Below are positions 42,693 to 51,344 of a stretch of 64,000 bases of DNA, in pieces. Both the position numbers and the translations under genes were made by a program. Numbering within the stretch: the first letter of the stretch is position 1; each line of letters starts with the position of its first letter. The DNA is taken from NCBI RefSeq assembly GCF_002210105.1, contig NZ_AQQU01000003.1:1-64000 (forward strand), in the 5' to 3' direction. The notes beneath the pieces are model-generated. The model was not told the DNA's origin, did not search any database, and worked only from the letters and a program-made list of their open reading frames with translations. The stretch is from Oceanicola sp. 22II-s10i. Lineage in GTDB: Bacteria; Pseudomonadota; Alphaproteobacteria; Rhodobacterales; Rhodobacteraceae.

Positions 42693-43834
42693 CAATGTTT
42701 GACCAAGCACAGACCGAAGTCATGAACGACGCCAAGGGGGCTTCCGTGCAAACGGAGGCCTACCTCGAGATCCGCGATGTCGCCAAGCTGTTCGGCGACA
42801 CCGTCGCGCTTGAACGTGTGAACCTCACCATCCGAAAGGGCGAGTTCTTTTCGCTCCTCGGCCCGTCCGGTTGCGGCAAGACTACGTTGATGCGGATGAT
42901 CGGCGGCTTCGAAGCGCCGTCATCCGGTGATATCCGCATCGACGGGTCCAGCGTGGTGCATCTCGCGCCGCATTCGCGGCCGACGAACATGGTGTTCCAG
43001 AGCCTGGCCCTGTTCCCGCACCTCAATGTGCGCGAGAACATCGCGTTCGGACTGCGGATCGCGGGCCTGTCGAAGAAGGAGATGCGCGACAAGATCGCGT
43101 CCGTGCTGTCCGTGATCCGTCTCGAAGACTTTGCGGACCGCGAAGTCTCGGCCCTGTCGGGCGGACAACAGCAGCGGGTCGCCATCGCGCGGGCGCTGGT
43201 GAACGAACCCAAGGTGCTCCTGCTCGACGAACCGCTGTCGGCACTGGATTCGAAGTTGCGGGAGGAGATGCAGGAGGAACTTCGGCGCATCCAGAAGCAC
43301 GTCGGGTCGACCTTCGTTTTCGTCACGCACGACCAGGCCGAGGCCATGTCGATGTCCGACCGCATCGCCGTCATCAATGACGGGCGTCTGCAGCAGATCG
43401 GGACCCCCGAGGAGCTCTATGCCAAGCCCCGAAACCGGTTTGTCGCGCACTTCATCGGCAACTCGACCCTGTTCGACGGCGTGGTGGAAAACGGGACCGC
43501 TGGGCCCGTCCTCCGGTCGGGCGATCTCGAACTCTCGTGCATGCCGCCTGAAGGCGTATCCATGCCGTTCAAGGCGACCGGTGCGCTCAGGTTCGAATCC
43601 GTGTCGGTGTTGCCCGAAGCCGCTGGAAAAGGACGTCTCGCGACAGTCATCTCGCGCAAGTTCCACGGCGCGTTCACGCGGGTCAGGTGCGACATGGACG
43701 GGTGCGAGGTCGCGGCCGACGTGAAGCCGACCGGGATGGCCATCGAGCCGGGAAGCAAGGTTCGGCTGGCCTGGGAACCTGACGCTCTGCGTATTCTTCC
43801 GACTGTCAACACGATCCCGGACAGCAATCGCTGA
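42689..43834 (+). CDS. ABC transporter ATP-binding protein (PotA type)
   Basis: 381 residues; its ATG overlaps the receptor stop (ATGA), with another ATG two codons on. Walker A GPSGCGKTT (about 69-77), signature LSGGQQQRVAIARAL, Walker B VLLLDEPLSALD and the H-loop FVTHDQAEAMSMSDRI are intact. A C-terminal TOBE-like domain follows (RFESVSVLPEAAGKGRLATV; RKFHGAFTRVRCDMDG). It powers the importer. Confidence 0.96.
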   Translation: MTMFDQAQTEVMNDAKGASVQTEAYLEIRDVAKLFGDTVALERVNLTIRKGEFFSLLGPSGCGKTTLMRMIGGFEAPSSGDIRIDGSSVVHLAPHSRPTNMVFQSLALFPHLNVRENIAFGLRIAGLSKKEMRDKIASVLSVIRLEDFADREVSALSGGQQQRVAIARALVNEPKVLLLDEPLSALDSKLREEMQEELRRIQKHVGSTFVFVTHDQAEAMSMSDRIAVINDGRLQQIGTPEELYAKPRNRFVAHFIGNSTLFDGVVENGTAGPVLRSGDLELSCMPPEGVSMPFKATGALRFESVSVLPEAAGKGRLATVISRKFHGAFTRVRCDMDGCEVAADVKPTGMAIEPGSKVRLAWEPDALRILPTVNTIPDSNR

Positions 43835-44015
43835 TCCGTTCTGGCGATCGGCACGCGCGGGCCATCTGGTCTTCGCGGCTGAGAGGCAACACACACCTCG
43901 GGCCGGTCAGCGCGCAGGAAGCACGCGCGCTGTCTCGCAACGCGCTGCGCCATGAGCGCTCCGACGATGGAGTCCGCCTTCGCGTGGTGCAATCGGCTTT
44001 GGAGACCCGTGCAGC

Positions 44016-44849
44016 ATGAACGTGACCAAGACGCCCAGATCCTGGCTCTTCGTCCCCGGCCATTCGCGCCGGATGATGGACAAGGCGCTTGGCTCCGGCG
44101 CCGACGTTTTGATCCTGGATCTCGAGGATGCCGTGGCACCGGAGGCCAAGGCAGATGCCCGCGCCACCGTTGCGGAATTCCTCCAAGAGGTCCCGACCGT
44201 GCCCTGCTATGTCCGGGTCAACGCGTTGACCTCCGGCATGACCGGTGCGGATCTGAAAGCAATCGGGTCCCATGCCGCCGGGTTCGTTGTGCCCAAATGC
44301 GAAAGTACTGGTGATCTGGACAGGTTCGCGGATCACACGGGCGGCGCTCCGGTGCTCGCCATTGCCCCCGAGACGGTCCGCGCCGTGCGGGCGCTGTTGA
44401 CGCAGGACTGGTCTCATCCGACGCTGACGGGCCTTGCCTGGGGCGCAGAGGATCTGGCGGCTGACCTGGGCGCTGTCACCAAGCGGGGGCCCGACGGCAG
44501 ATACCTGTCCCCGTTTGCCATGGCGCGGGATGCCATGCTCTTCGCCGCGAAGGCAGCCGGCGTGGCAGCCGTCGACACCGTCTATGTCGATACCGCAGAC
44601 ACCGACGGGCTTCTGGCCGAAGCAACCGCGTCAGAAAGCATCGGCTTTACCGCCAAGATGGCCATCCACCCACGTCAGGTGCCGCCGATCCACGCGGCTT
44701 TCACACCGTCACCCGCCCGTGTCGACTGGGCCCTGAAGGTCGTCGCGGCGCTTCGGGACGCCGGGGGAGGCGTCGCGGTCGTCGAAGGACAAATGGTGGA
44801 CCGACCGCATCTGCGACAGGCCGAGGCGATCCTGGCGCGCGGTCACTGA
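44016..44849 (+). CDS. CitE/HpcH-family CoA lyase-like protein
   Basis: 277 residues. A TIM-barrel lyase of the citrate-lyase-beta/malyl-CoA/citramalyl-CoA lyase group: PRSWLFVPGHSRRMMDKALG, ADVLILDLEDAVAPEAKADA (metal-binding Glu/Asp), GFVVPKCEST, LAWGAEDLAADLGAVTKRGP and AIHPRQVPPIHAAFTPS are present. In this locus it would cleave the CoA ester made by the hydratase at 34178 to acetyl-CoA or glyoxylate/pyruvate units. It lies 181 bases after the ATPase gene on the same strand. Confidence 0.9.
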   Translation: MNVTKTPRSWLFVPGHSRRMMDKALGSGADVLILDLEDAVAPEAKADARATVAEFLQEVPTVPCYVRVNALTSGMTGADLKAIGSHAAGFVVPKCESTGDLDRFADHTGGAPVLAIAPETVRAVRALLTQDWSHPTLTGLAWGAEDLAADLGAVTKRGPDGRYLSPFAMARDAMLFAAKAAGVAAVDTVYVDTADTDGLLAEATASESIGFTAKMAIHPRQVPPIHAAFTPSPARVDWALKVVAALRDAGGGVAVVEGQMVDRPHLRQAEAILARGH

Positions 44850-45158
44850 AGCCGGTGGTCGTCTGGAGGGTGGGTGCGAAGGCCGGGTATCTGGTCCGTC
44901 CGCTCCGCCATCAATCCCTTTGCAAATACCGACAAGCGCCAGACGCGACGCAGAAACAGTCGTGGGTTCAAAGGTCTTTGCCAGGACCATGCGAACTTCT
45001 CAGCCTGCGCGCCAAGCCCGTTCCGGGCTGGTCCTGCTGCTGACAGTCGCGGGTCGTCCGGTGCCGGAAGACGGCGACGGATAGGCCGCGGGATGGGGGG
45101 ACGCTTGCCGCGTGTTCGACCCTGGTTGCCTTGAACTCACGATCAGGGCTTGAGTGCC
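44850..45158. other. 309-base non-coding gap
   Basis: Between the lyase gene and the antitoxin-like frame, both on the plus strand. No convincing gene, RNA or terminator was found. Composition is as in neighbouring genes. Confidence 0.45.
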
Positions 45159-45671
45159 ATGCCTCGGGCCACCGCCATGACCGTGCGCGTCAGCGGCGCG
45201 CTGAACGAGGTCGTCGCGACCCATGTCGGCGAAGAGGGCGCCTTAGAGAATGTCAGCGCGTACATCCGGGACCTGATCCGCCGCGACAGGGACCGCGTGG
45301 AGCGTGAGGCGTGCGATCGCCTGAAGGCAGAGCCTGACCGCGCCTTCGCTGCGCCCGAGGTCAGCGACAGGCCTGTGACCGCCGCGGAGGTGAGCGCCCG
45401 CAATCGGGCCAGACCACATGGCGGCCCTGGGCAGGGCGGCGGGGTCCGTCCGTCCCGACGAGAACCTCCGGTTCACACGCGATGTCCGGGCGAGGCACAG
45501 GCCGGGGCCTTTCGTTCCGCCGGGCCTATTCCGTGCCGCAGACCATCGGCCGATCCGCGTCCGACACCCAGTCGATCAGCGACCCGTCATAGAGCGACGC
45601 ATCGGTCCGGCCAATCAGGTGCAGGGCAAAGTTGGTGCCGCTGGCTGCGATCCCGCCGCCGCAGTAATTGA
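45159..45671 (+). pseudogene. Orphan ParD-like antitoxin with aberrant C-terminal extension
   Basis: The first 85 codons (TMTVRVSGALNEVVATHVGE; NVSAYIRDLIRRDRDRVERE; VTAAEVSARNR) match ribbon-helix-helix antitoxins of the ParD/RHH type, which bind DNA and neutralise a RelE/ParE toxin. Normally the frame stops near VIARN and the toxin begins; here it runs on about 85 codons with low-quality Arg/Pro-rich sequence into the convergent sulfurtransferase gene, and no toxin is seen. A lost stop or frameshift with toxin deletion is likely. Confidence 0.6.
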
Positions 45672-46383
45672 TGATACGCGGGGCGCTCAGCACGCCCGCC
45701 GCCTCGAAGATCGCGCGCAGCTCTTCAGGCGGACGCAGCTTCGAGGACCCCGGTTGCAGCAGGTCCCGGACCGGCACGCTGACACTGCCGGGAATGCGGC
45801 CAGGGCGCCCGTAATGCGCGCCGCCGGTGCCCGTGAACTGTTCGGCCGACAGCGCGTTCAGCAGCACCGTGCCGTCATCCTCCATGGCCGCCGCAACCTC
45901 CTCGGCCCCGACGCGCAGTTCGGACCGCGGACGGGCGGTGAAGGTGCCGGGGCAGGGGGGGCCGGGATCTGCATCGGTCAGGGGCAGGGCCGCCGCTTCC
46001 CACGCTTCCTGCCCACCGTCCAGAAGACGCACGTCACGCGCACCGGAGGCCGCAAGAACCCACCAGCAGCGCATGACGGGCACAGGGTGGCCCCGGCCAT
46101 AGAGCACGATGGTGTCGTCGTCATCGACACCGTTTGCGCGCATCAGTTTCTCGACCGCTGCGGCGGGGGGCAGGCCGTAGGGGATCGTGCCCTCGGGCGC
46201 CGACAGATCCTCCCACATGCACAGGTGGCGCGCGCCGGGGATGTGCGCGACCTCCCAGCCGGGACGCCCGCTGATGATGCGCGACCGGCCGACGGGCTGG
46301 GGCTCCATCACGGTGGTGCAGTCGAAGATCCGGACCTTCGGGTCGTCGAGGTGGTCGTTCAGCCATTCGGGTGTGCAGAGCAT
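45526..46383 (-). CDS. Sulfurtransferase (thiosulfate/3-mercaptopyruvate type)
   Basis: 285 residues from the ATG at 46383 (GGGAGGA upstream). Two rhodanese domains: an inactive N-terminal one (VRIFDCTTVMEPQPVGRSRI; GWEVAHIPGARHL) and a C-terminal one with the catalytic cysteine in IINYCGGGIAASGTNFALHL. The loop CGGGIA has six residues as usual. It transfers sulfane sulfur to thiols or cyanide in the cytosol. Follows the GMC gene by 13 bases, so they are cotranscribed. Confidence 0.93.
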   Translation of the reverse strand: MLCTPEWLNDHLDDPKVRIFDCTTVMEPQPVGRSRIISGRPGWEVAHIPGARHLCMWEDLSAPEGTIPYGLPPAAAVEKLMRANGVDDDDTIVLYGRGHPVPVMRCWWVLAASGARDVRLLDGGQEAWEAAALPLTDADPGPPCPGTFTARPRSELRVGAEEVAAAMEDDGTVLLNALSAEQFTGTGGAHYGRPGRIPGSVSVPVRDLLQPGSSKLRPPEELRAIFEAAGVLSAPRIINYCGGGIAASGTNFALHLIGRTDASLYDGSLIDWVSDADRPMVCGTE

Positions 46384-46396
46384 CGCCAGTCCTCCC

Positions 46397-47914
46397 TCAT
46401 CGTGCGGCCAGGAACCGCGCCGCGACATTCTCGGCCCAGGCCCCGATGCTGAGCGTCGGCGGCGCGGCTGTCGGGCGCGGGAAGGCTGCCGCGTCGACCA
46501 CGTAAAGCCCCGGCACGCCATGCACTTCGCCATTGGCCCCGACGACGCCGCCTTCTTCGGGGCGGCCCACGCAGGCCCCGCCCATCGGGTGGACAGTGGC
46601 GGGTGTCTTGCCGGCGTAGATCTTGCGCCCGGACCGGCGCGCCATTTCCTGCATGACCTCGTAGATCTGCGCGTAGATCGGGCTGTTCTTCGGATCGAAC
46701 CGGATGCGGAACCGCCGCCCCTCCGAGGTCGCGACACCGTCCATCGCATCCTCGCCCATGCCGCTGACGACCATCCCGCGCTTCAGCCGCTCGCGCAGGA
46801 AACGCGGGAAGGGATAGGCGTTGACGCTGGGCATGTTGTTGCGCCCGATGCCGACCTGCGGAAAGGCGTCGTCGCGCATCTTGATGGCGCCCTTGCTGGG
46901 CGTGCCCTCGGAATAATCGCGGTCCGCGTCGTTCAGGTCCCAGAATCCCCGGATGTCGCCGTTGCCGCTGAAGCGCTTGCCCAGCCCCGGCATCCCCTTG
47001 AGCCCGCCATAGCGGTCACGGCTTTCCAGCAGCAGACGCAGGGTGTTCAGCGTCCCCGCGCCGACAAAGACGTGATCCGCCTCGATGGCCTTGCGGCCCC
47101 CGCCGTCGTGGTCGGTGTAGTCGATGCGGAACCGTTTGCCGCCCTCGGGCAGCGCGGTGATCGAGATCACCTCGCACATCGCCCTGACCTCCAGACCCTG
47201 CCGCATGGCCGGGCCGAGATAGATGAAGTCCATCGTCGACTTGGACCCCGACGGCGCGCCGAGAAAGCCATGATCCCCGGTCGCATAGTCGGTTTCCCAG
47301 CGGTCGATCCCGGCCTCGGTCTTTACCAGTCTGGGGTTCTTCGGATCCTCGGGGAACCGGAACCCGACGCGCACCTCGTCCTTGGGGATCGCGGGCGCGA
47401 AGTCGGGATGGTTGGAGTAGATCTCGACCGCGCCATGCGGCGGCGCATTGTTCGGGCCCGGCCGGGCAGAACCGACGCGGGCGAGGAAGGATGCGTAATG
47501 CGGGGCCATCGCCGCCTCGTCCAGATCGTCGCACAGCCCGTCCCAGTAATCGGGACGCGCCGGACGGCGGTGCAATGCGGAATAGACGTGGCTGCCACCG
47601 CCCACGCCCGAGGAACAGACCACCTCCATCCCGCGCGAGAAATAGACCTCGAACAGGCCCCGGCGGTTCACCCGCGTGCGTCCCCACGGCAGCCATGGGT
47701 GATAGACCGACCGGACAGCGCGCGCGAACAGGCGCATGCCACGCGGCAGCGGCGTGCGATCCGCGATGCCCATCGACCGGACCGGCACCGTGTCCCACCA
47801 CGGGCCGCGTTCCAGAACCGTTACCTTGACCCCGCCCTCGGCCAGCCGCGCGGCGGTCACGGACCCGCCGAAGCCGCTGCCGATCACGACCGCTTCGGTC
47901 GTCTCAGCCTGCAT
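46397..47914 (-). CDS. GMC-family oxidoreductase
   Basis: 505 residues. FAD-binding GSGFGGSVTAARLAEGG at 11-27, the flavin site CSSGVGGGSHVYSALHRRP near 98-117, a substrate domain, and the C-terminal HPMGGACVGRPEEGGVV ... GLYVVDAAAFPRPTAAPPTL typical of the cholesterol-oxidase-like branch. No signal peptide. It oxidises an alcohol, probably of a lipid or terpenoid; substrate unknown. Between the monooxygenase-like and sulfurtransferase genes on one strand. Confidence 0.9.
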   Translation of the reverse strand: MQAETTEAVVIGSGFGGSVTAARLAEGGVKVTVLERGPWWDTVPVRSMGIADRTPLPRGMRLFARAVRSVYHPWLPWGRTRVNRRGLFEVYFSRGMEVVCSSGVGGGSHVYSALHRRPARPDYWDGLCDDLDEAAMAPHYASFLARVGSARPGPNNAPPHGAVEIYSNHPDFAPAIPKDEVRVGFRFPEDPKNPRLVKTEAGIDRWETDYATGDHGFLGAPSGSKSTMDFIYLGPAMRQGLEVRAMCEVISITALPEGGKRFRIDYTDHDGGGRKAIEADHVFVGAGTLNTLRLLLESRDRYGGLKGMPGLGKRFSGNGDIRGFWDLNDADRDYSEGTPSKGAIKMRDDAFPQVGIGRNNMPSVNAYPFPRFLRERLKRGMVVSGMGEDAMDGVATSEGRRFRIRFDPKNSPIYAQIYEVMQEMARRSGRKIYAGKTPATVHPMGGACVGRPEEGGVVGANGEVHGVPGLYVVDAAAFPRPTAAPPTLSIGAWAENVAARFLAAR

Positions 47915-48013
47915 GTGGTTCCTCCCCCGGTCCCGCGTGCTGACTCCCGCGCGGGTTGCTGGTCGTTCACGCGGGCGCCCCGCCGTGTCCGGCCGGACGC
48001 CGCTGGCGTCATT

Positions 48014-48352
48014 TCACTCGGCTGCGGTATCCGTCCGCGCCTCGGGCACGCCATGCACCCGGACCTCGTCGGCATCGTTGTCGACCACGACGTAATTCTC
48101 GTAATAGGTCAGCATCGGACGCGCGCCGAACTTCTTTTCCATGTTGTCGGCCCAGTTCTCGTCATACCAGGCCTCTGCCGCTTCGCGGGACTCCCACAGG
48201 TAGACGCCGCCACCCCCGGCCTCGCCGTTCAGGTAGTATTTCCGCTTGAGCCCCGGCATCCCGGTGAAGGTGGGGGCCGAGCCGCGCGCCGCCTTGATGG
48301 CATCCGCCTCGCTGCGCTGGATGCCCGGAATCTGGACGAGTGCGATAATCAT
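48014..48352 (-). CDS. Dimeric alpha-beta-barrel monooxygenase-like protein
   Basis: 112 residues from the ATG at 48352 with GGGAGGA. The ferredoxin-like fold of YdhR/antibiotic-biosynthesis monooxygenases is visible: MIIALVQIPGIQR, GMPGLKRKYYLNGEAGGGGV, YLWESREAAEAWYDENWADN. No cofactor is required in this group. It precedes the GMC oxidoreductase by 99 bases and may belong to that operon. Confidence 0.8.
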   Translation of the reverse strand: MIIALVQIPGIQRSEADAIKAARGSAPTFTGMPGLKRKYYLNGEAGGGGVYLWESREAAEAWYDENWADNMEKKFGARPMLTYYENYVVVDNDADEVRVHGVPEARTDTAAE

Positions 48353-48439
48353 GGTGATGTCCTCCCTATGCGGGGAGTGTCCGCGTCCCGCGCCCGGAGA
48401 GTCAACGACATTCCGGCCCCGCTCCATGCGTGAACCGGG

Positions 48440-49744
48440 CTAGCGGGCGATCACCAGGTCGGCCCTCAGTCCGCCGAGCGTCTTGCTGACCCCCAGGCGG
48501 AGGACCCCGCCATGCGCCCGCGCCACATCGGCGGCGATCGACAGGCCCAGCCCGACGCCGCCGCCCTTGTTCCTGTTGCGCGCCGGATCGAGCCGCTGGA
48601 ACGGCCGCATCGCCGCCTCGCGGTCCTTCTCGGCGATGCCCGGCCCGTCGTCCTCGACACTGATCCTGAGGCTCTTTTCGCCCAGCACGACCGAGACCTC
48701 GGCCCGTGTCCCGTGCCGCACCGCGTTACCGATCAGGTTCTCGACCGCGCGCCGGACGGCGGGCGTCCTCAGGTCCATCACTCCCGCGCCCTGCACCTCG
48801 CCCAGGCTCACCTCGGCCCCGCCGCGCCGGGCGTCCGCCACGATCTCGCGCACCAGCTGGACGGGCTCCGCCGGTTCCGGCGCATCCTCGGCGCTGCCGC
48901 GGGCGAAGGAGAGGAAGCCCTCGATCATCTCCTGCATCTCGGCCACGTCACGCTCCAGCGGCTCGCGGTCCTCGTCGTCCAGCAGCGACAGGCCCAGCCT
49001 GAGCCGCGTCAGGGGTGTCCGCAGGTCGTGGCTGACCCCGGACAGCATCAGCGTCCGCTGTTCGACATAGCGTTCGATCCGGTGCCGCATGTCGACGAAT
49101 GCCTGCCCCGCCGCCCGGACCTCGGTCGCGCCGCCCGGCTTGTAGGGCAGGTTCCGCCCCCGTCCGAAGGCCGCCGACACCTCGGCCAGCCGGGTGATCG
49201 GACGCAGCTGGTTGCGCAGGTAGACATAGGCGATCGCCGTCATCAGGCCGCCGAAGAACACCATGTTCACCAGCAGCTGGTGCGGGTTCGAGGCCGAGAC
49301 CCGCTCCCGGTCGAAGATCAGCTCGATCGGTCCCTCGGGCGTGTCGATGTAGAGGTAGACGTTCCGCTCCACCTCCAGCACCACGCGGCGCAGGCCGGGA
49401 TGGAACGACTTGAGCCGTTCCGTCACGATGCCGCCGGAAAAGTCGTACCAGACCCGGTCGTCGGCGGGCGGGATCTCTGCCTCGGTGATCGCCCGTGCCT
49501 GCATCCCCAGCGGTTCGGTCAGGCCGATCGGCGGCACGCCGCCCGGACCCGGCGTGGCCGCCAGCAGCAGATCGAGCTCGCGGCTAACCGCGGTGGTCAT
49601 CTGATCCGTCACATCCTCGAAATGTCGTTGGATAAAGACGATGGACACGACAAGCTGGATCACGACCACCGGCAGGATGAGCGTGAGCGTGGCGCGGCCG
49701 ATCAGGCCCCGTGGCACATATCGTTTGAGCCAGCCGAAGAACAT
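48440..49744 (-). CDS. EnvZ-like sensor histidine kinase
   Basis: 434 residues. Membrane helices at about 15-38 (LIGRATLTLILPVVVIQLVV) and 158-178 flank a periplasmic sensor of some 120 residues; then a HAMP domain (LRPITRLAEVSAAFG), the phospho-acceptor box LSGVSHDLRTPLTRLRLGLS with His near 241, N box ENLIGNAVRHG and G boxes VEDDGPGI and GGGVGLGLSI. It phosphorylates an OmpR-type regulator, but no response-regulator gene adjoins it. Osmotic or envelope sensing is likely by similarity. Confidence 0.93.
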   Translation of the reverse strand: MFFGWLKRYVPRGLIGRATLTLILPVVVIQLVVSIVFIQRHFEDVTDQMTTAVSRELDLLLAATPGPGGVPPIGLTEPLGMQARAITEAEIPPADDRVWYDFSGGIVTERLKSFHPGLRRVVLEVERNVYLYIDTPEGPIELIFDRERVSASNPHQLLVNMVFFGGLMTAIAYVYLRNQLRPITRLAEVSAAFGRGRNLPYKPGGATEVRAAGQAFVDMRHRIERYVEQRTLMLSGVSHDLRTPLTRLRLGLSLLDDEDREPLERDVAEMQEMIEGFLSFARGSAEDAPEPAEPVQLVREIVADARRGGAEVSLGEVQGAGVMDLRTPAVRRAVENLIGNAVRHGTRAEVSVVLGEKSLRISVEDDGPGIAEKDREAAMRPFQRLDPARNRNKGGGVGLGLSIAADVARAHGGVLRLGVSKTLGGLRADLVIAR

Positions 49745-49786
49745 GCGCTAGACCCTATGCGCGCGCCCAGACGGAAGGAAGAGACC

Positions 49787-50704
49787 ATGCAGGCCCCCGA
49801 CGATTTCAACCCCGAACCGGGCATCGCCGAAACCGTTGCGCCGGGCGTGCGTCGCATTCTCTGCGGCAACCCGTCGGCCTTCACCTATCGCGGCACCAAC
49901 ACCTACCTGCTGGGCAAAGGCCCCGGCATCGCCGTGATCGACCCCGGCCCGCGCAACGCGGCGCATCTGGCGGCGATCCTGGATGCCATCGAGCCCGGCC
50001 AGCACGTCAGCCACATCCTCGTCACGCACAGCCACAACGACCACTCACCGCTGGCCGACGAGCTGAAGGCCGCCACCGGCGCACCGATCCTCGCCTATGG
50101 CGATTCCTCCGCCGGCCAGTCCGAGGTGATGCAACGCCTCGCCCGCGCGGGCACGCTCGGCGGGGGCGAGGGCGCTGATCCGGACTTCGCCCCCGACCGC
50201 CTGATCGCCGACGGCGAGACGGTCACGGGCGACGGCTGGGCGGTGACGACCCACTGGACGCCGGGACATTTCGGCAACCACGCGGTCTTCGACATGGACG
50301 GGTTGGTCTTTGCCGGCGATCTGGTGATGGGCTGGTCGACCTCCATCGTCTCGCCGCCGGACGGCGACCTGACCGATTTCATGGCCTCCTGCGACAAGCT
50401 CCGCGCCCTTGCGCCGCACCGCCTGTTGCCCGGCCACGGCGCCCCGGTCGAGGACCCGATGGCCCGCATCGACTGGCTGATCGCGCACCGCCGCGCGCGC
50501 GAGGCCGCGATACTCGAGGCGCTTGAGGCCGGACCGGCCGACGCGCGAACCCTTGCGGAACGCGTTTATACCGACGTCGCCCCCGCACTGATCCCCGCCG
50601 CCGCCCGCAACGTCCTTGCGCATCTCATTGATCTGATGGTGAAATCTCGCGTCGAGCCTCAGGGGGAGCTGACCGCGGCCACGGTCTTTGCCCTCCGGGG
50701 CTGA
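49787..50704 (+). CDS. Metallo-beta-lactamase-fold hydrolase, LACTB2/glyoxalase-II-like
   Basis: 305 residues from the ATG at 49787 with GGAAGGAAGAG; a far longer open frame upstream is a shadow of the kinase gene. The metal motif is THSHNDHSPL (about 83-92), followed by HWTPGHFGNHAVF, VFAGDLVMGWS and LLPGHGAPV. A C-terminal winged-helix part (EALEAGPADARTLAERVYTD) is typical of the LACTB2 group, which includes nucleases and thioesterases. Divergent from the kinase. Confidence 0.9.
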   Translation: MQAPDDFNPEPGIAETVAPGVRRILCGNPSAFTYRGTNTYLLGKGPGIAVIDPGPRNAAHLAAILDAIEPGQHVSHILVTHSHNDHSPLADELKAATGAPILAYGDSSAGQSEVMQRLARAGTLGGGEGADPDFAPDRLIADGETVTGDGWAVTTHWTPGHFGNHAVFDMDGLVFAGDLVMGWSTSIVSPPDGDLTDFMASCDKLRALAPHRLLPGHGAPVEDPMARIDWLIAHRRAREAAILEALEAGPADARTLAERVYTDVAPALIPAAARNVLAHLIDLMVKSRVEPQGELTAATVFALRG

Positions 50705-50742
50705 CCCCGGAAATTTTCCCGAACTTTCCCGCGGTTTCTCCC

Positions 50743-50770
50743 TTGCCGCCCCGGAATCAGATTGTTATAG
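50743..50770 (+). promoter_or_regulatory. Likely sigma-70 promoter of tRNA-Asn
   Basis: TTGCCG (50743-50748), a 16-base spacer and TTATAG (50765-50770) end 12 bases before the mature tRNA. The match to the consensus is fair. Confidence 0.55.
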
Positions 50771-50782
50771 ACCGCGCTGTGT

Positions 50783-50857
50783 TCCGGCGTAGCTCAGCGG
50801 TAGAGCAGTTGACTGTTAATCAATTGGTCGTAGGTTCGATCCCTACCGCCGGAGCCA
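50783..50857 (+). tRNA. tRNA-Asn (GTT)
   Basis: A complete cloverleaf: acceptor TCCGGCG pairs with CGCCGGA, anticodon GTT at 50815-50817 in loop CTGTTAA, T-loop GGTTCGATCC, and an encoded CCA end at 50855-50857. Confidence 0.97.
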
Positions 50858-51184
50858 AAATCCCCATTCAGCTCGTTACTGAATGACCCCTCGACGAGGG
50901 TCTTCGGCGTTCAGTTTGCGCCCTGAATGGCCTGACGGCATTGGGTCGTGCCACGTCTTCCGCGCGCGCTCTGCATAACCATCTCCCGAAGCCATGCCGG
51001 TCCGGAGCGTATTGCGGCGGTGTCCTGTGAACAGGGCGATGTAACGCGTTGGCCGGTCACGCAATCGCCCTCGACCACATCGCACATGCCAGACACGCGA
51101 AAGGCGGCGGCAATCTCCTTGCGGAGCTGATGCCTGCGTGGTGCGTCGGCCTTGTCCCGGGCAACACCGGATGGTCTGGCGTCT
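50858..51184 (-). pseudogene. Possible tyrosine-integrase relic between two tRNA genes
   Basis: This 327-base interval has no intact gene. On the minus strand, interrupted frames contain RRHQLRKEIAAAFRVSGM, and, after a frame change, TRYIALFTGHRRNTLR followed by GDGYAERARKTWHD. The latter resembles the YIAL(A)LFTGQRRGDLLR helix of phage integrases. The segment lies between tRNA-Asn and a second tRNA, a common integration site. Similarity is short, so confidence is low. Confidence 0.3.
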
Positions 51185-51260
51185 TGGTAGGCCCGGAGGG
51201 ATTTGAACCCCCAACCAAAGCGTTATGAGCGCTCTGCTCTAACCGTTGAGCTACAGGCCC
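51185..51260 (-). tRNA. tRNA with CAT anticodon (Ile2 or elongator Met)
   Basis: Minus-strand cloverleaf: acceptor GGGCCTG pairs with CGGGCCT through two G-U pairs, D arm GCTCAACGGTTAGAGC, anticodon loop CTCATAA, T arm GGTTCAAATCC, encoded CCA. The stem GCGCT/ACGC and the body resemble alphaproteobacterial tRNA-Ile2 (lysidine-modified) more than initiator Met; which elongator form it is cannot be settled by eye. Confidence 0.93.
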
Positions 51261-51344
51261 GCCATGTCCCTGCTTTATGGGAAACCTCTCTGGACGGTCA
51301 AGGCGGGCGGCACGTAACCTGCGCCGCAAAAGGGAGACAGGGAC

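Noticed and set aside
39825-43834. CRISPR array or other short regular repeats in the importer region
   Set aside because: Repeated-looking Leu/Val codons reflect membrane helices; no spaced direct repeats were found here or elsewhere in the window.
45418-45560. Toxin gene following the antitoxin-like frame
   Set aside because: The frame starting at 45418 (MAALGRAAGSVRPDENLRF) has no RelE/ParE features and soon becomes antisense shadow of the sulfurtransferase.
46187-48433. 748-codon plus-strand frame opposite the GMC and sulfurtransferase genes
   Set aside because: Antisense shadow without any recognisable domain.
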